A stretch of DNA of 64,000 nucleotides, from assembly GCF_000006565.2 (NCBI RefSeq), contig NC_031479.1, positions 4,428,289 to 4,492,288 on the forward strand, given 5' to 3'. The stretch is from Toxoplasma gondii ME49 (lineage: Eukaryota > Apicomplexa > Conoidasida > Eucoccidiorida > Sarcocystidae). A program made the position numbers and the translations under genes. The notes below the pieces were generated by a model. The model was given only the letters and a program-made list of their open reading frames with translations, was not told the DNA's origin and searched no databases. Below are positions 50,059-62,536 of the stretch, one piece after another. Position 1 is the stretch's first letter, and every line of letters starts with the position of its first letter.

Positions 50059-51839
50059 TTATTTCGGTGCCGGTTGACCGCCGCTCTGCTGGACTTGTTG
50101 CTGCAGCATGAGTTGCTGCTGAAAGTATTTCTGTTGAATCATGCTTTGCGCGGCTTCAGACTGGCGCTGCTTCTCAGGCAAAATCTTCTCCACCTTCGCG
50201 ACCTGTTCGTTCACCATGCTGACGTTTCTGAGAAGTTCAGACGACAGAGGTCGTCCCAGAACCATTCACAACTGCTATCCGATGACTCAGCGTCCGCGAC
50301 ACACAGCCAACTCTCTCGGCTATACGACCACCCCCAGCACAATCCCTCAAGTCGCGTTGTCACTGCTACGCGAAACGTCTCGTTCATTGCATCTCAGGCT
50401 CTTGTGCGGCACACGTCGGCAACAATTGGCAACGTCTCTGCATTGTCTACTTCTTCATCGCCTCTTTCACGACAAAGACGACACCCTGAGCCCCCGCGGA
50501 CACACAAAAGCGTTGGCTGCACAGTTCCCGTCTGAGAGCGGCTGGAACGCCTACATGTATTTGCGCGGTTTCACACACACACTGCCTTCGCGTTTGCTGA
50601 ACACAGAAAGGGATGCAGAACCCAGAAAGGATCAAAGCACACAGACAGCCAGATAGACCTCGCGCGCCTCACCTGTCAAGACCTTTCTTGGCATCTTCGC
50701 AGTTCTTCTCGATGAGGAAACCTGTTCCAACGTCCACGAGGAGCTTTTTGCGAGTTACCAGCCGGCCCTGGAGGCAGCCAACAGACGAAAGGAAGGCTCT
50801 TCGATTTGTCGACAGAGCGTGTACGCGCGAATCCTTCAACTGGAAGAGTCCGGAATATAAACGAGCTGCAATGCAGCCCCACAACGACAAGCGAGAATGC
50901 ACACGGACGGCGTTATATCACGTCACACCCGACGCGTAGGAGCCTCCCCAGAGTCAAGGTCCCGACTGGTTGCTCCCCAACGCAGGGAGTTTGTGAGAAG
51001 AGTCGCTCCCCAGAAACTGTTTCGTCCCCAGGGCAGTATGCAGCACAGGCGGAAAACTGAAAAGCAGCCTCTTCCGCATCACGTCGCGACTTCCGAAGTT
51101 CGACGAAAGACCCTGCATGCGAGGCGCCGCCGCCGCCCCCGTTAACCTCTGCACAAGTCATCCGCGGTGCAGAACAGTGCAACGCAAGTCGGAAAACGCA
51201 ACTCGAGGTGGCGGCGGCCCCAACAAGCGTCTCTGCGTTCCCGCTTGCTGCCTTCTGCCTTGAAATGTCTCTCCGCGAACAACCGACTGAGACGGCTCTT
51301 GACGCGCAGCGGAGACACGCACATCTAAAAGAAGGACAACGCATGCAGAAGGTGTACGTAGGCCGCCGAACTCGAGAGTGGACACACACCCCGGCGGAAG
51401 CGCGGAAGGCTTTCTGAGTCAGCAACGATCCCTGCAAAAGGACTTCGTCGAGTCGATACAAAACGCCTGAAAACTGAGTTCCGTGAAACTCACCTTCACG
51501 TAGACAGAGCTCGTGAGAGGCACGAGGACTTCAGCCTGGTCTTCTTCTTCAGTCGCTTCAGCAGGACTCGCGAACTTTGACAGCGCCTCTCGCGCCTCTT
51601 GCAAGCGGCCGCTAGCCATGCGCAGTGTGCGCAGATGTGCCGACAAGTTCTGAACTTCCTGCAAAAGTTTCCGCATGCCCACGGAGTCCAAGAAAACACA
51701 AATGAGCGCAGAAGCGAATCGCCTCCGTACTCGGAACAGTCTACACAAGAGTGCACCCGCTACACAGAAACCCAGTCCCTGTAAATGGCTCTCTCCACCT
51801 TCATCTCTCTCTATCTATATATGATGTATATAAATATAA

Positions 51840-51883
<44 letters not shown>

Positions 51884-51893
51884 CTCGCGCTCT

Positions 51894-51935
<42 letters not shown>

Positions 51936-52277
51936 GTGAATGTATGCGATGGTTTTTTTTCGAGGCTGAAGAGCTGTATTCCTCTCTCGATTGAATGCAC
52001 ATCTCTGCACCGATTATTGACTGTGGAGATTCCACGGGTACAATCGACAGAGAAGACACGGTGGCCTCCTCCCCCTCTACTGCCCTTTGCTTGTGAATAT
52101 CATGTGCCTGCCTCTTCTCGAGCAACCGCCTTCGCACACTGCCTCGGCGTTTTCGGATGGCTGTCTCACTGCGTCGAGCTGCTCCTTCACTCCCACGAGC
52201 TGCTGAAGGCTGAGGGAGGCGAGACTGGCGGGGGAGCGCGGGGCCTGGCTCGCGGCGCCTGCAGCGATGGCAGCCAT
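50059..52277 (-). CDS. PFD5: Prefoldin subunit 5
   Basis: Alpha-type subunit of the hexameric prefoldin chaperone that hands nascent actin and tubulin to the TRiC/CCT chaperonin in the cytosol. Exons 52277-52170, 51658-51494, 50767-50673 and 50227-50059 total 537 bases, 178 residues, with phases 0, 0, 2 matching. It starts MAAIAAGAASQ, and LSLQQLVGVKEQLDA begins the first helix. EVQNLSAHLRTLRMASGRLQ continues the coil. EVLVPLTSSVYVK and GRLVTRKKLLVDVGTGFLIE form the beta hairpins typical of PFD5 (LVPLTSSLYVPG and KVLVDVGTGYYVEK in other eukaryotes). NVSMVNEQVAKVEKILPEKQ makes the second helix. A Gln-rich tail (YFQQQLMLQQQVQQ) ends it. Length is close to the usual 150-170. Confidence 0.94.
51843..51942. 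repeat. (TA)n microsatellite in PFD5 intron 1
   Basis: Two TA runs separated by a GC-containing spacer (ggcctcgcgctctg) inside the intron 51659-52169. Confidence 0.95.
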
Positions 52278-54079
52278 TTCTCTTTCGCGCAGAAAGTGGA
52301 ACTTTGCCGTTTCTTTGGACTACCACAGGACAGCAAGCGAGAAGAAGCTGCGACAGGGAGACGCGGAGACGTAGCGTGAGCCGGAAAAAGAGGAAGAAAA
52401 TGGTCGCGTTCCAAAACGGTTCTCACAGAATCAAAAAGGCAAGGTGTATCTGGAAGGCTGTCGAGGCAGAAAAGCCACCGAGGAGCAGCTTGCAGAGAAG
52501 CAGCGACCGACACGACCTGTACATACACCCACAACTTCCCTGAGAGGCTTGCTAGAGCCGAAAGACCGGTGAGGAGGCTGAGGAGAGAGGCGCGTAAAGG
52601 CGACGCGACGACGGGGATGGAAAGTTCAGGTGCAGCTCGACGGAGAAGGATTTTTGTGAAGCGAAGGTTTTGAGAAATAATCGAATTCGTGCACCTTCAA
52701 CCAAAATATGGGATGTGTGGAAGAAAAAACTTGAAAATGGATCTCAGAAAGCTCAGAAGACGACCTCCTGGATTTCCTGCAGACGGCTTTCTTCCGGGAA
52801 GAACACGACGGCGGTTGAGCCAGGAGAGACGAGGACCGCGACGGCTGACAGCGACAGGAAGCTTCACTCAGAGCAGAAGAACTCATGCATGCGCGTTTGT
52901 GCACTACCAGGCTGTCTTTGGAGATTCAAATTCGCTTCTGAACGACACAAAACAGCGACAGACAGGTGAACGTTTAGGCCTCGCCTCTGTATATAGGAGA
53001 GAGCGCGACGCTGAGAGCTGCCTCCCAGAGAGGGAGAGACGCGAGAGTCCAGGCGAAAAGAGAGGAGACGGAGAGGGAGAAGTCGGAGAGAAGAAGGGAA
53101 GGAAGAGAGAGCGTTGAATTATTGTGGCGCTTCTTGCCGGCGGAAGCAAAAGGAGAAAACCGCCCGTATGCTCCGTGATTTTTGGCTATCCGACACAACA
53201 GCACCTGCGGTGGATGTACACTCGAAATGGAGTTGCGGAACTCGTCCTTCGAAGTGAGAAACGCGCAGTCGCGAACGCGTTTTCTTGTTGTGCATTAGAA
53301 ACAAGACGCAGGAAAATCGAAGCTTTAGTCACAGTCACCTTCCCTCACTCTCTGCCTGGACTTGGTCTCCCGCTGTGTGTACACACAGGACCGCATGCGC
53401 AGGTCCTTTTTGCGCGATTTTCTTGGTGTGCATGCGTCGCCGGCGCCAGGTACCCGAGAAAAGGTGGAAGACGCCTTTCGAAACCAAGAAACGTTCTACT
53501 TTGTCCTCAAAAGGACTTCCTTTCGTCTGTGCCGCGTATCCGACCGTCCTGAGTCTCGGATTCGTTCTGTTCGGGAGATTCTGCGGCGCCATTCGTTCTC
53601 CCTCGATCTATCGCTTCTGCCGCGCAACGGGGAGAGAGAGTCTTCTGCGTACATCTCGCTGCTCTCTCTCCCTTTTGCCGTCGAAGCAGACTTAAACCAT
53701 ATCCCAGTGGCACAACAGCTTGTTTTTCGTCTCTAGCAAGCTTAAAGGTCCATGGTAGGCTTCTCGCCGTCGGCCTCACCGCGTCTCTTTTCCTCGTTTT
53801 CGTTCCTTCTCTTTCTCTGCTCCCCTTCCCGACACATTCTTTGCTGTTTTCCTTGTTCCTCTTTCTCTCATTTCTTCGTCTTTCCCCACGCTCCGGTCTT
53901 CTTCAGCCCGCGATCGATGTCCGCGGTCTCTCCTCAACGTCGACTGTGACGAGGTCTTCACGTACCTTTTTGCTCCAGAGCCTCTCGTTTTCTTCTTCTT
54001 CTCTCCAACAATCTTTGTGTCCTCCTGCCTTCCCTCCTCCTCTTGCGACTGTTTCCTAAACAGGTATCTGCTTCGCACG
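52278..54079. other. Divergent intergenic region between PFD5 and TAF10-like gene
   Basis: Holds the promoters and leaders of two outward-running genes. Open frames on plus at 53124-53552 and 53362-53736 lack motifs; they could be leader exons of the TAF10-like gene but I see no family match. Sequence just before the TAF10 start is pyrimidine-rich. Confidence 0.5.
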
Positions 54080-56069
54080 ATGTCTGAGTTCAACCTGGGG
54101 GCTTTGGACCCCCTCGTTTCTTCTCTTCCTGCAGAACACTCTGCCAATTCTTCTTCCTCCTCCCTCCCCTCTTCTTCCTCTTCTTCCTCTTCTTTCTCTT
54201 CGTCTGACGTTTCAGCGAAAGACAAGACAAGAGGAGTGGTAGGAGCTAAGGAAGAGAGGCAAGGGGCTTCTGAGGAGAGGGGAGAACAGGCGGTGCATGC
54301 AGAGAGCGAAGAGGAAGGACGGCAGCGAGAGCGAGAAGGACGCGCGAGAGCCCGCGAACGGTGGCGAGGCGTCCTCGGCTCTGAAGAACTTCTGACAGAA
54401 AGAGACGAAGGCGTCCTCGCGAGTTTGGAAACGAAAGAACCTTCCATTCTAGACGAAGTCTGCAGATACTGGCTGCACGCTGTCGGATGCTCCACCACAG
54501 ACAGAACAGTGTAAGGCGCAAAAGCATGACGCACACTCTTCCTCTTTGACTTTCCGTAGCTGGACTTCGCATTCGTTATCTCCTTCCATCTCTCCTTCGA
54601 CGACCCACTCTATCTTTCCCTCGGTGTCTCCGTATACAGGAATACACATCTGCACATCTGTACATATATATATATATATATATATGTACGTGTAATGGAT
54701 GATAGATATAGCTACGTCTGTCTGTCTACATAAATTGTCTCTCTGTGAGTATATATTTACATGTAGTGGATACATATAGCTATGTCTATCTACATGAATT
54801 GTCTGTATATATGGTTTGGATGTGTTTACACGTATTGAGGTTTTTTCTGTGTATACGTTTCTTTTCAGGGCGCGCCTCGTTTCGGTGTCTGTACAGCTGG
54901 CGCTGGAGCACATCATCGACGACGCAAAACTGTTTTACTTCTGTCGCCGTGCTGTGGAGGGGAGAGCTCGCGAGAGTTCGCAGGGAAGAGACAGAGGCCC
55001 CCGCGGCGGCGGCGCCGGAGGTTTTCCTAGTTCTCTCTTGAGTGTCAAGACACCTGGAGATGTAAGTCAGCGAAGAGAAGGCGAGCAGAGGCAGGGAGGA
55101 TAAGAGAAGAAGGAAGCAGAACAGGATACAGGAGAGAAGGAGGAAGATAACAAGGAGAAACAGAGAGAATGGAGAGAGCAGGGAGGACAAAACAGAGGGA
55201 TGGTGTGACAGAAGAGAAGAGAGAAGGAGAACCGAACGAGAAAGACAAGGTGACAGAAAGAAGGTACCATGGCAAGAGCGAACATAGAGGAAGGAAAGAG
55301 CACGGACGAAGAGGAAAGCGAAGGAAAAAGAGGGAAAGCCGGAGGAGAACATCAACAGGGCATCACGAACGCAGAGGAAAGACAGCGGAGAAAAGCGTTG
55401 CGAATGAGGAAGCTGGGAGACTGAGGCATGCACAGATGAACTCCGAGCAGCGAGAGGAAGAGGTCAACAGACGGAAAGAAGGCTGACAGAAAAGACCAGC
55501 AAGATGCGAAGAGACGACAGCAATTCGAGACTACATGCTCCGTAGACGTTTCTTCTGTCGAGCAATCGAACCGGAAAGAGAGAAATGTCAAGGCTGAATA
55601 AAAGAATGCAAAGATGAGCAGGAACGAAAGAACGAGAGTCTTCTTTCATCGTTTTTGCTATTTCCTGAAAAACAATGTCGAATACTAAGACGCCATCGAT
55701 TTTGGATGCAATGGCGTTCGCCCCGCGTCCCGGCTGTCGCCGATGGGAATATCCGAGATAGTTCTTGCTTGTTTTTCTGTTTTTCAGAATTTCGTTTTTT
55801 CTTCGTCTCTTAGCGCCTTTTCTGTGAGTCGTAAACGCGTGCTTTTTGTGTGTTCTTTCTGTTTTTTTCAGTACCGTGAACTGGACCTGGAGAGCTTCTG
55901 TCAAGCTTTTCGCAAGAACGGGGACAGTCTGGTTGGACCTAATCTGGACCTCTTCCTCGACGCTTCTTCTGCCCCCCTTCCGTCGACTATTTCCTCGTCT
56001 CTTTCTTCTTCTTCCCTCTCTGCTGCACCGAGTTCTTCCTCTGCTTCATCTTCTTCTGCATCTCCTTAA
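54080..56069 (+). CDS. TAF10: TAF10-like histone-fold subunit of TFIID/SAGA
   Basis: Likely nuclear general transcription factor subunit that pairs through a histone fold. Exons 54080-54510, 54869-55061 and 55872-56069 total 822 bases, 273 residues, with phases 2 and 0 matching at GTAAGG and GTAAGT donors. The N-terminal half is Ser/Glu/Arg-rich. The fold begins EPSILDEVCRYWLHAVGC (compare IPDYLTDYYLRKAGF in TAF10), continues TDRTVARLVSVSVQLALEHI and DDAKLFYFCRRA (compare RLISLAAQKFISDIANDALQ), has a Gly/Arg-rich loop, and closes with YRELDLESFCQAFRKNGDSL (compare LTMEDLTPALSEYG). The C-terminus is a Ser run. The start is the ATG before SEFNLGALDP; an upstream start is possible. Assignment rests on pattern, not alignment. 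Confidence 0.78.
54663..54685. repeat. (TA)n microsatellite
   Basis: Short TA run in intron 1 of the TAF10-like gene. Confidence 0.9.
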
Positions 56070-56772
56070 TGTCCGCGTTCCACTCTTCCGACTCCGTTGC
56101 TCGGTCATCGTCGCCGAGTTTCATTCCCTCAGTTGTATTCTCTCTCGTATATCTCGACGGTTTCTGCCCTCTTGCTTCTCTTCTTCTCCGTTATCCTTCT
56201 CTCCGCCTTGTGTCCTCGTGTTCTCGCCTCTCGGCGCTTTTTATCTCCTTTTCTTCTCCCTTGTCTTCTTCGCTTCTCCCTTTCTTCTCTCTCTCTTGTT
56301 TCCTTCGTCTCTTCCTCTCCTTTGCGGCTTCGCTCGTCTCCGTCCATCCGTTTTTTGTCTTTTCCCTGCATGCCGCTGGCATTTCCTCCCCTTTCTCGTC
56401 CTTCCTGCTTGTCTTCCCGTTCTCCTTGCCGAAGGTGTTCGCATTTCTCGCCTCCTTTTCTTTCCTTCGTCTGTAAAACTTTCGACTTTTGGCTGCACAG
56501 AACGAGTTGTGGGGGAGATCTGGAGAGAGACCGCTTCTCTTCTTTCTTTCCCCACTGAAGAAGAAGCAAAAGGAGAACACCTACACACTGAGTGGCATTC
56601 CACCTCGAGTGTACGTCCACTTGAGAGCTATAACTTGCTTGTAACCTTTTCAATGTCAGTGGACGCCCCTCCAGTTCTTCCTCTCTCTCTATAAAAAACA
56701 TGTACATATGGCTATCCCCTATCAATCATATGTATTGATGTTTTCTGTCTATCCAAGTGCATAAATACATAC

Positions 56773-56804
<32 letters not shown>

Positions 56805-58009
56805 GTATTTGTCATGTAAGTGTACGTATATTTGAATCTACATATATGGGTAGATGCATGCGCAGGTCTGCTGATGTAAGGAAATTTCCCTGGGGATTTG
56901 GGAAGTTTCTAACAGACTTCGGATGTCGTTCTTCTTTTTTCTCTTTGCGTTTTCAGGTGCATGCGTAGATAGCTTTTTTTTCGACACTTTGTCCTCTCCC
57001 TACGCGTTTCATTTCTTCCACTTTTATGTCGATGAGATCAACTGAGAAAGCACCTAAAGCTTTCAAACGTTCACAGCGCCCTTGTCGTGTTTCAGACTTC
57101 TTTCTGTTTTCGACGCTTCTGTTCTCATCCTGAGTCTCTTGGGTGTCGTTTGCCGGCGGTCGTCACTTTCGCCCCCACTCTTCGTTCTTGCCTGATTGCC
57201 GACCATATCCTTTTTTCCCCATTTCGTCTCTCTATTCCTCTGTCTGTTGCTTCTTATGTCTTCCTCTGTCTGGGCTCTCTTCAGTCTATCGTTTTGCCGG
57301 TGTTTCTGCCTCTCCTCCCTGCTTGCTCTCTCTCTCTCTTTCACTTCACTTTTCTCGATGCTTTTCTTGTTCTCGTCTCTTTCTCTCTGCAATCCTCCGC
57401 GAACACACCGAGCCAGACACGCAGTAGCACTGACGGTATGGACGCAGACACAGAGTGATAAGTTCAAGGCGGCGAAGATATTTAGCAACGCAAAAGTCCC
57501 GAAGGACCTGCGAGTTTTAAGGTGGAACGACACACGCCCACCCTGCCACAGATAAAGCGTTCTTAAACGCGAATTCATATTAGCGAAGGCATATCTTTCC
57601 TCTTTTCCGCTGCAACAAGACGTCAAAAAGTTTTGGGAGGGAGCGGCGAGAGCAGGGACGCTGTCGGGGGTGCGAGTACACCGCGGAACGGAGCCGCTGC
57701 AGGAACCGCGTAGTGTCAGTTAAGGTCTCCCTGTTCCTCATTCTCGGATGCGTAGTGTCTCTGGCTCTACGCGTTTGACAACTACGTCTATGTGCAGAAA
57801 CGTAGATAAAAGAGGCTGCTTCCTCTCAAACAGACTAGGCCGTCTCGAAGAGAAAACAATTAGAGAGCGCGATAGAACACGGCACACAGTGCCTCTGTCA
57901 ATGAGTAGATCGGACTCGAGACTTCCTATACAGGATCAGAGATGTACCTGTATACACATATGTTTCTGTTTCGCTCTCTCTATGAATATCTCTAGATAGA
58001 TAGATACAG

Positions 58010-58073
<64 letters not shown>

Positions 58074-58765
58074 AAGGAGGAGGGGGATTTTCTGTTGCTT
58101 GAAATGCAGAAAGAAGACTGTTGAGTGTTTTCTCGACAGCCTTCTTTGCAGGAGTCGTTTTCAAAGCAAAAGGGAAACGAGAAAACCTTCGTCTCTCCTT
58201 TGGGTTTCCGCCAGCAGGCCGGTCCGGTGTACAGACAGCACACAGCCACGTTTCGCCACAAGAGGAATCTTCGAAGAGCAGATTTTTCTCCTCGTTGAAG
58301 AAGCGCAAGGAGCCGCAGTGAAGAAAGTTCATTGAATCGCAGTCAACGCTCGAAAAAAAGTGGAAAGTCCAGAAAGTGATTTTTCTTTCCTGGACGGTTT
58401 GCGTCGTGGCCTGTCATTGTTCGAGGCGTCGGGAACGCTCTCTGTCGAATTGTGATGAGATTTTAGGATTGCTGTGAATCTGCAGGATCGTGCGCTGAAA
58501 CGTCAAAGCGCTTGACACCGAATCTCACTCAAGACACCATCTTTTCTCTCCTCGACGGTCCGCTCGCTGTTTTTCCGGCATCCTTGGTGACCGTCGTGCC
58601 CCCTTCTTTGGGGATTCCCTTCTTCCGTCTTACAGGTTTTTATCTTTGTCATTTTCTTCTGTCTATGGCCTGCGCCTTTGTTCGGTTTCAGCGGCAATCT
58701 GTGTTCTCTTGAGCCGGCCGCAGCTTTTTTGCGCTTCGGGAGCGATCCGGGACGACTCCAGGCGT
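56070..58765. other. Convergent intergenic segment; no supportable gene
   Basis: Lies between the TAF10-like stop (plus) and the stop of the coiled-coil gene (minus). It is pyrimidine-rich at first, with TA runs at 56773-56805 and 58012-58070. Frames at 55846-56694 (plus) and 57063-57626 (minus) are low in complexity and carry no motif or paired splice sites I trust. Confidence 0.5.
58012..58070. repeat. (TA)n microsatellite
   Basis: Nearly pure TA run with one G interruption, in the segment 3' of the coiled-coil gene. Confidence 0.95.
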
Positions 58766-61700
58766 TCATGGAACACGAGGTCGCGAGACGCTTCGCTCTC
58801 CGATCTGTGGCTGGCGCGCAAAAGGAACGCCCTGAAGACGTCTTGTGCTCTCCGTTCGCCTTAGCGCTGGGCGGAGCGATACGCTGCAAGTTCGAGTCGG
58901 CTCGTTCTCTTTCTTCTCCTGCCGCCTGCCAACGCCTTCGAGCTTCTCTTCTTCGCATTCTGTCGTTCGTTCTTTTGCTTCGTGAGTGTCGTCGCTTCCC
59001 TCTCCCTCTCTCCGCATGCAGCCATTTGCTCCCGTTGAGAGCGGCAGCAGGCGGTTCACTTCTGCTTTTCTTTCCAGCGTCTCGCGACCTATAGAATCGT
59101 CGTTTCCCTCCGAAAGGCCAAGGATTCCTCTTTTTCCATCCCCGTCGCCGAACGCGGGTCTCGCTTCATCTCGCCAACTCCCTGGGGTGTAGGTCCACCT
59201 GGCCGCGCCTGGCGGCGCCCTCCCCTTCCGCGCAGTTCCGTCCTGATGAGGCGCCAGTCGACGTTCCTCGTGAGCCTGTCTCTCCCCCTCCTTTGCGTTC
59301 AGACGGAACTCGCCGAGTTCTCCCTCGGCCGTCAGAGAACTTTGAGTTGTCTCCCCAGAACCAGGAGGAACAGAAGACGAAGACGGATATGTGCAGAGGA
59401 GTCGCGAGGAAAACGAAGGAGAGGCAAAGCATGTTTTGTCGCGCAGGGAAGAAGAGGGACGACGCTCAGCAGATGAGACCGAGAAAGGTGGAAGAGGCGA
59501 GAGAGGAGAACCGAGGAACGATGGCGAAGAGCGGAAGGAGGCAGAGGCGAAAGAAGGACAGAAGGAAGAGACGAGAAGAGCGTTGGATGAGGATGAAGAA
59601 GCAGAAAGAACGGCGGGGGGACTTGTTTCTTGCAGTGGACTCGTCCGATTTGCCCACAGCGAGCACGGAGACAGGGAAGGTAAAGAAGTAAGCTCGTCTT
59701 CCTGTTTCTCCGCTCTTGTCGGCAGACATGATTTTTCAAAGGCAGCTTGGTGAGGTTTTTCCTCCTTTGGGTTCTCTGCTTCTTCTTTCCTTTGATGTAT
59801 CCAAGGAGTTGAACTCCATCCGAACTCGCGTGTCTCCCCGGCTCGCTCAAGTCCGTTCTCCAGAGTCGTCGGAGACCGGGGACAAGGCGCGCAGAATCCT
59901 TGTTCTTCTGCGGATAACTTTGGCAATACATCTCCCCCAGGAACCATGCATCTGAGGAGTCCATCCAGCTCGTTTTCGCGCCCATAAGCGCGCGGGATAC
60001 GAAGCTCTTCGGGCCTTGCTTGGGCTTGAGAAAAAATGTCTCCTGTCTCCTCTCCGTCGCCGCCAGGGATAGAGGTTTCAGGACCTTGCGTCCGCCGGGA
60101 TGTGGGGTGGACGCCGCCCTGCGGAACAGTCGTTTCGTCCTCCCCTGGAGGATATTCAAGATGCAAGAGAGGCTCTGGGCGAGGACAGGCAGACAGGCAA
60201 GAAATGGAACCGTCGCCTGGAGGAGGAGGCAAGGGCGCCGGGACAGTCGGAGGGCAGACTCGCGAGGAATAGGAGACGGACGAAGAACAGGAAGAGGACG
60301 ACGCAGGTGAGAGAGACTGGACAAGAAGACGGCGAGACGACAACAAAGAAGGACGAGACAGAGAAGACGAAGAGGTCAAAGCAAGGCAAGGAGGAGGAAG
60401 GGGGGCGGAAGAGGGAAGAAGACAACACGACGAAGACGAAAGCGATGAACCTGAGGATGAAGAACAAAAGAAAGGCGCAGAAGAGGAAGACGAAGGAGCA
60501 GAGGAAGATGAAAAAGAAGAAGAAGTAGCAGAAGAACAGGAAGAAGAAGACGAAATGGTTGGGTCGTTTGTGAACGGAGAGAGGGAAGAAGCGACCGGGA
60601 AAGGAATCGAAGGTTGAGAACGAGAAGGCGACGCAAGGCTGCAGTGACACAGAGGAACTCCATAGGTGTTTGAAAGGAAGGGAGGATGAGGTTGAGAAGG
60701 CGCTTGCGAAGAGGAGAGACAGGCAGGAGACACAGCAGAGGACAAATGCGTCGGCTGGGACCAAGAAGGAAAAGAGGAAGGAAGCGAGTCTCCACCAGAG
60801 GAAATGTTGAACAGAGACGTCGATGGAAAAGAGTGCAGAGGAGCTCTGGCCAGCTGTGAAGCAGAGCTCGACAGCAAAGGAGCGGCGGTAGCATCGCTCT
60901 GGGCTGAACGCCGAGAAGAGATAGCTTCTGAGAAGGACGGGAAGCCGACAAGATTCCATTTTGCTGCATTTCGCGAACAGGCAAAAGGCAAGGAAGGAGC
61001 ACACGAAGCGTTCGTATTTGACAGATAAGCGTCCGAGACCCGAGGGAACTCAGGGAGCAGAGCCTGCAGATTCTTGGCCGACGTTTGCCTTTGAGGCGCT
61101 GAGAAATTCGAGACCGTCTGCGAAGCAGAAGACGAAGGACAAGAAGCAAGACACGAAGGGAAGGAAGAGTGAAGCGAAGAAGAGAGACAATGCATGCGAT
61201 CTTTCTTCGCCCTCAAGAAAATGCACCGCCGATGCGACGGAGGTGCCACAGGTCTTGAAACTCTCCTCGTGCCAGCGAAACGAGAACTGTCGGGAGTGCA
61301 TTTCACCCGCACAGGACCAGAAGAAGGGGAGCTAGACGACGAAGAAGGAAGCGAAGAAGGGGAAGAAGAAGAGGAAGATGAATGAGAGGACGAGGAAGAA
61401 GAGGAAGAAGAGGACGAGGAAGTAGAGGAAGAAGACGAAGAAGAAGATGAATGAGAGGAAGATGAAGAAGAGGAGGAAGATGAAGAAGAGGAAGATGAAG
61501 ATGAAGACGAAGAAGAACACAAAGGCGGTGGCAGCGGGGGTGAAGGAGGTCGAACTGGCTGAGCCTCGGCCAATGCGGAAGCACGAAAGGACCTTGTTGC
61601 TTCTTTTTGCTGAGGGCTCGACTGTTCGTCACGCGCACAGGAACAGCTGAAGTGTCTGCCTGTTTGTGTCTCTCCGTGATTGTTTTTTAGAGTTGTCTTC

Positions 61701-62406
61701 ATCGCATGCATCTCTCTTTGAAGCTCCTCCCATTCAAGTCGAAGGGTGGCTGGAACGAGACAGAAAAATACCAACATCCAAGAGCGTAATGGAATCTCAG
61801 TATCTCTCTCTTTTCTCTTTTTCCTTTGTTATGCTTCTTCTCTCCTTCGTCTTTCTTCCCTTTCTTATCTATCTCTTCCCCGCGCTTTCGGCTTCTTGCT
61901 GTCGGCCTTCTTATCTTCCTGCTCTTGCGCCTTGTTCGTGTCTCTCGTCCGCCATCCCCGCTGCTTCAACTCGCGATTCTTTCTCTTCGTCAGCTCTTTA
62001 CTTGCTTCTGTCCTTTCGTCTTCTTCTCTTTACTGCCGTCTCTCCTTCGGATTCCTTTTGCTTTCCCCCTTCGCTTTGCTTGTCGCTTCCGGTCCCTCCC
62101 GCCTCGACGTAGACTGCCTTTCGTCTCTCTCTCTTGTCTCCTCGTTCGATTTATTTTCGTCCGCTTCTCGGGTGCGCCTTCACCTCGCTCTCGGCTGGAG
62201 AGGATAGGGCGAACTTGTCTTTCTATGATCGCCGCGAGAGTTCCGTTCCACGCCTCCAAGCTCTGAAAAAAGCGACACAAGGGAGAGGAAGTCAAACACT
62301 TCCGAAAACAGCAACAGAGAAGGAAGGAAAGCAACGCATGCAGACAAGACGTCTCGAGCTCCCCTGGCGCGGGGAGCTCTTCCTGTGCGAGCACAGGTTC
62401 TTCCTC

Positions 62407-62445
<39 letters not shown>

Positions 62446-62503
62446 GTGCATGTTTACAATGATAAGACCAGATATAATTATGTATCTAGAGAGACAATAC
62501 TGA

Positions 62504-62536
<33 letters not shown>

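Noticed and set aside
53124..53736. Plus-strand frames upstream of the TAF10-like start
   Set aside because: No similarity to TAF10 or any family I know; could be leader sequence.
59391..61650. Glu/Lys-rich plus-strand frames over the Ser-rich exon
   Set aside because: Complement of the Ser codon tracts of the minus-strand gene, which is tied by splice phase to a coiled coil.
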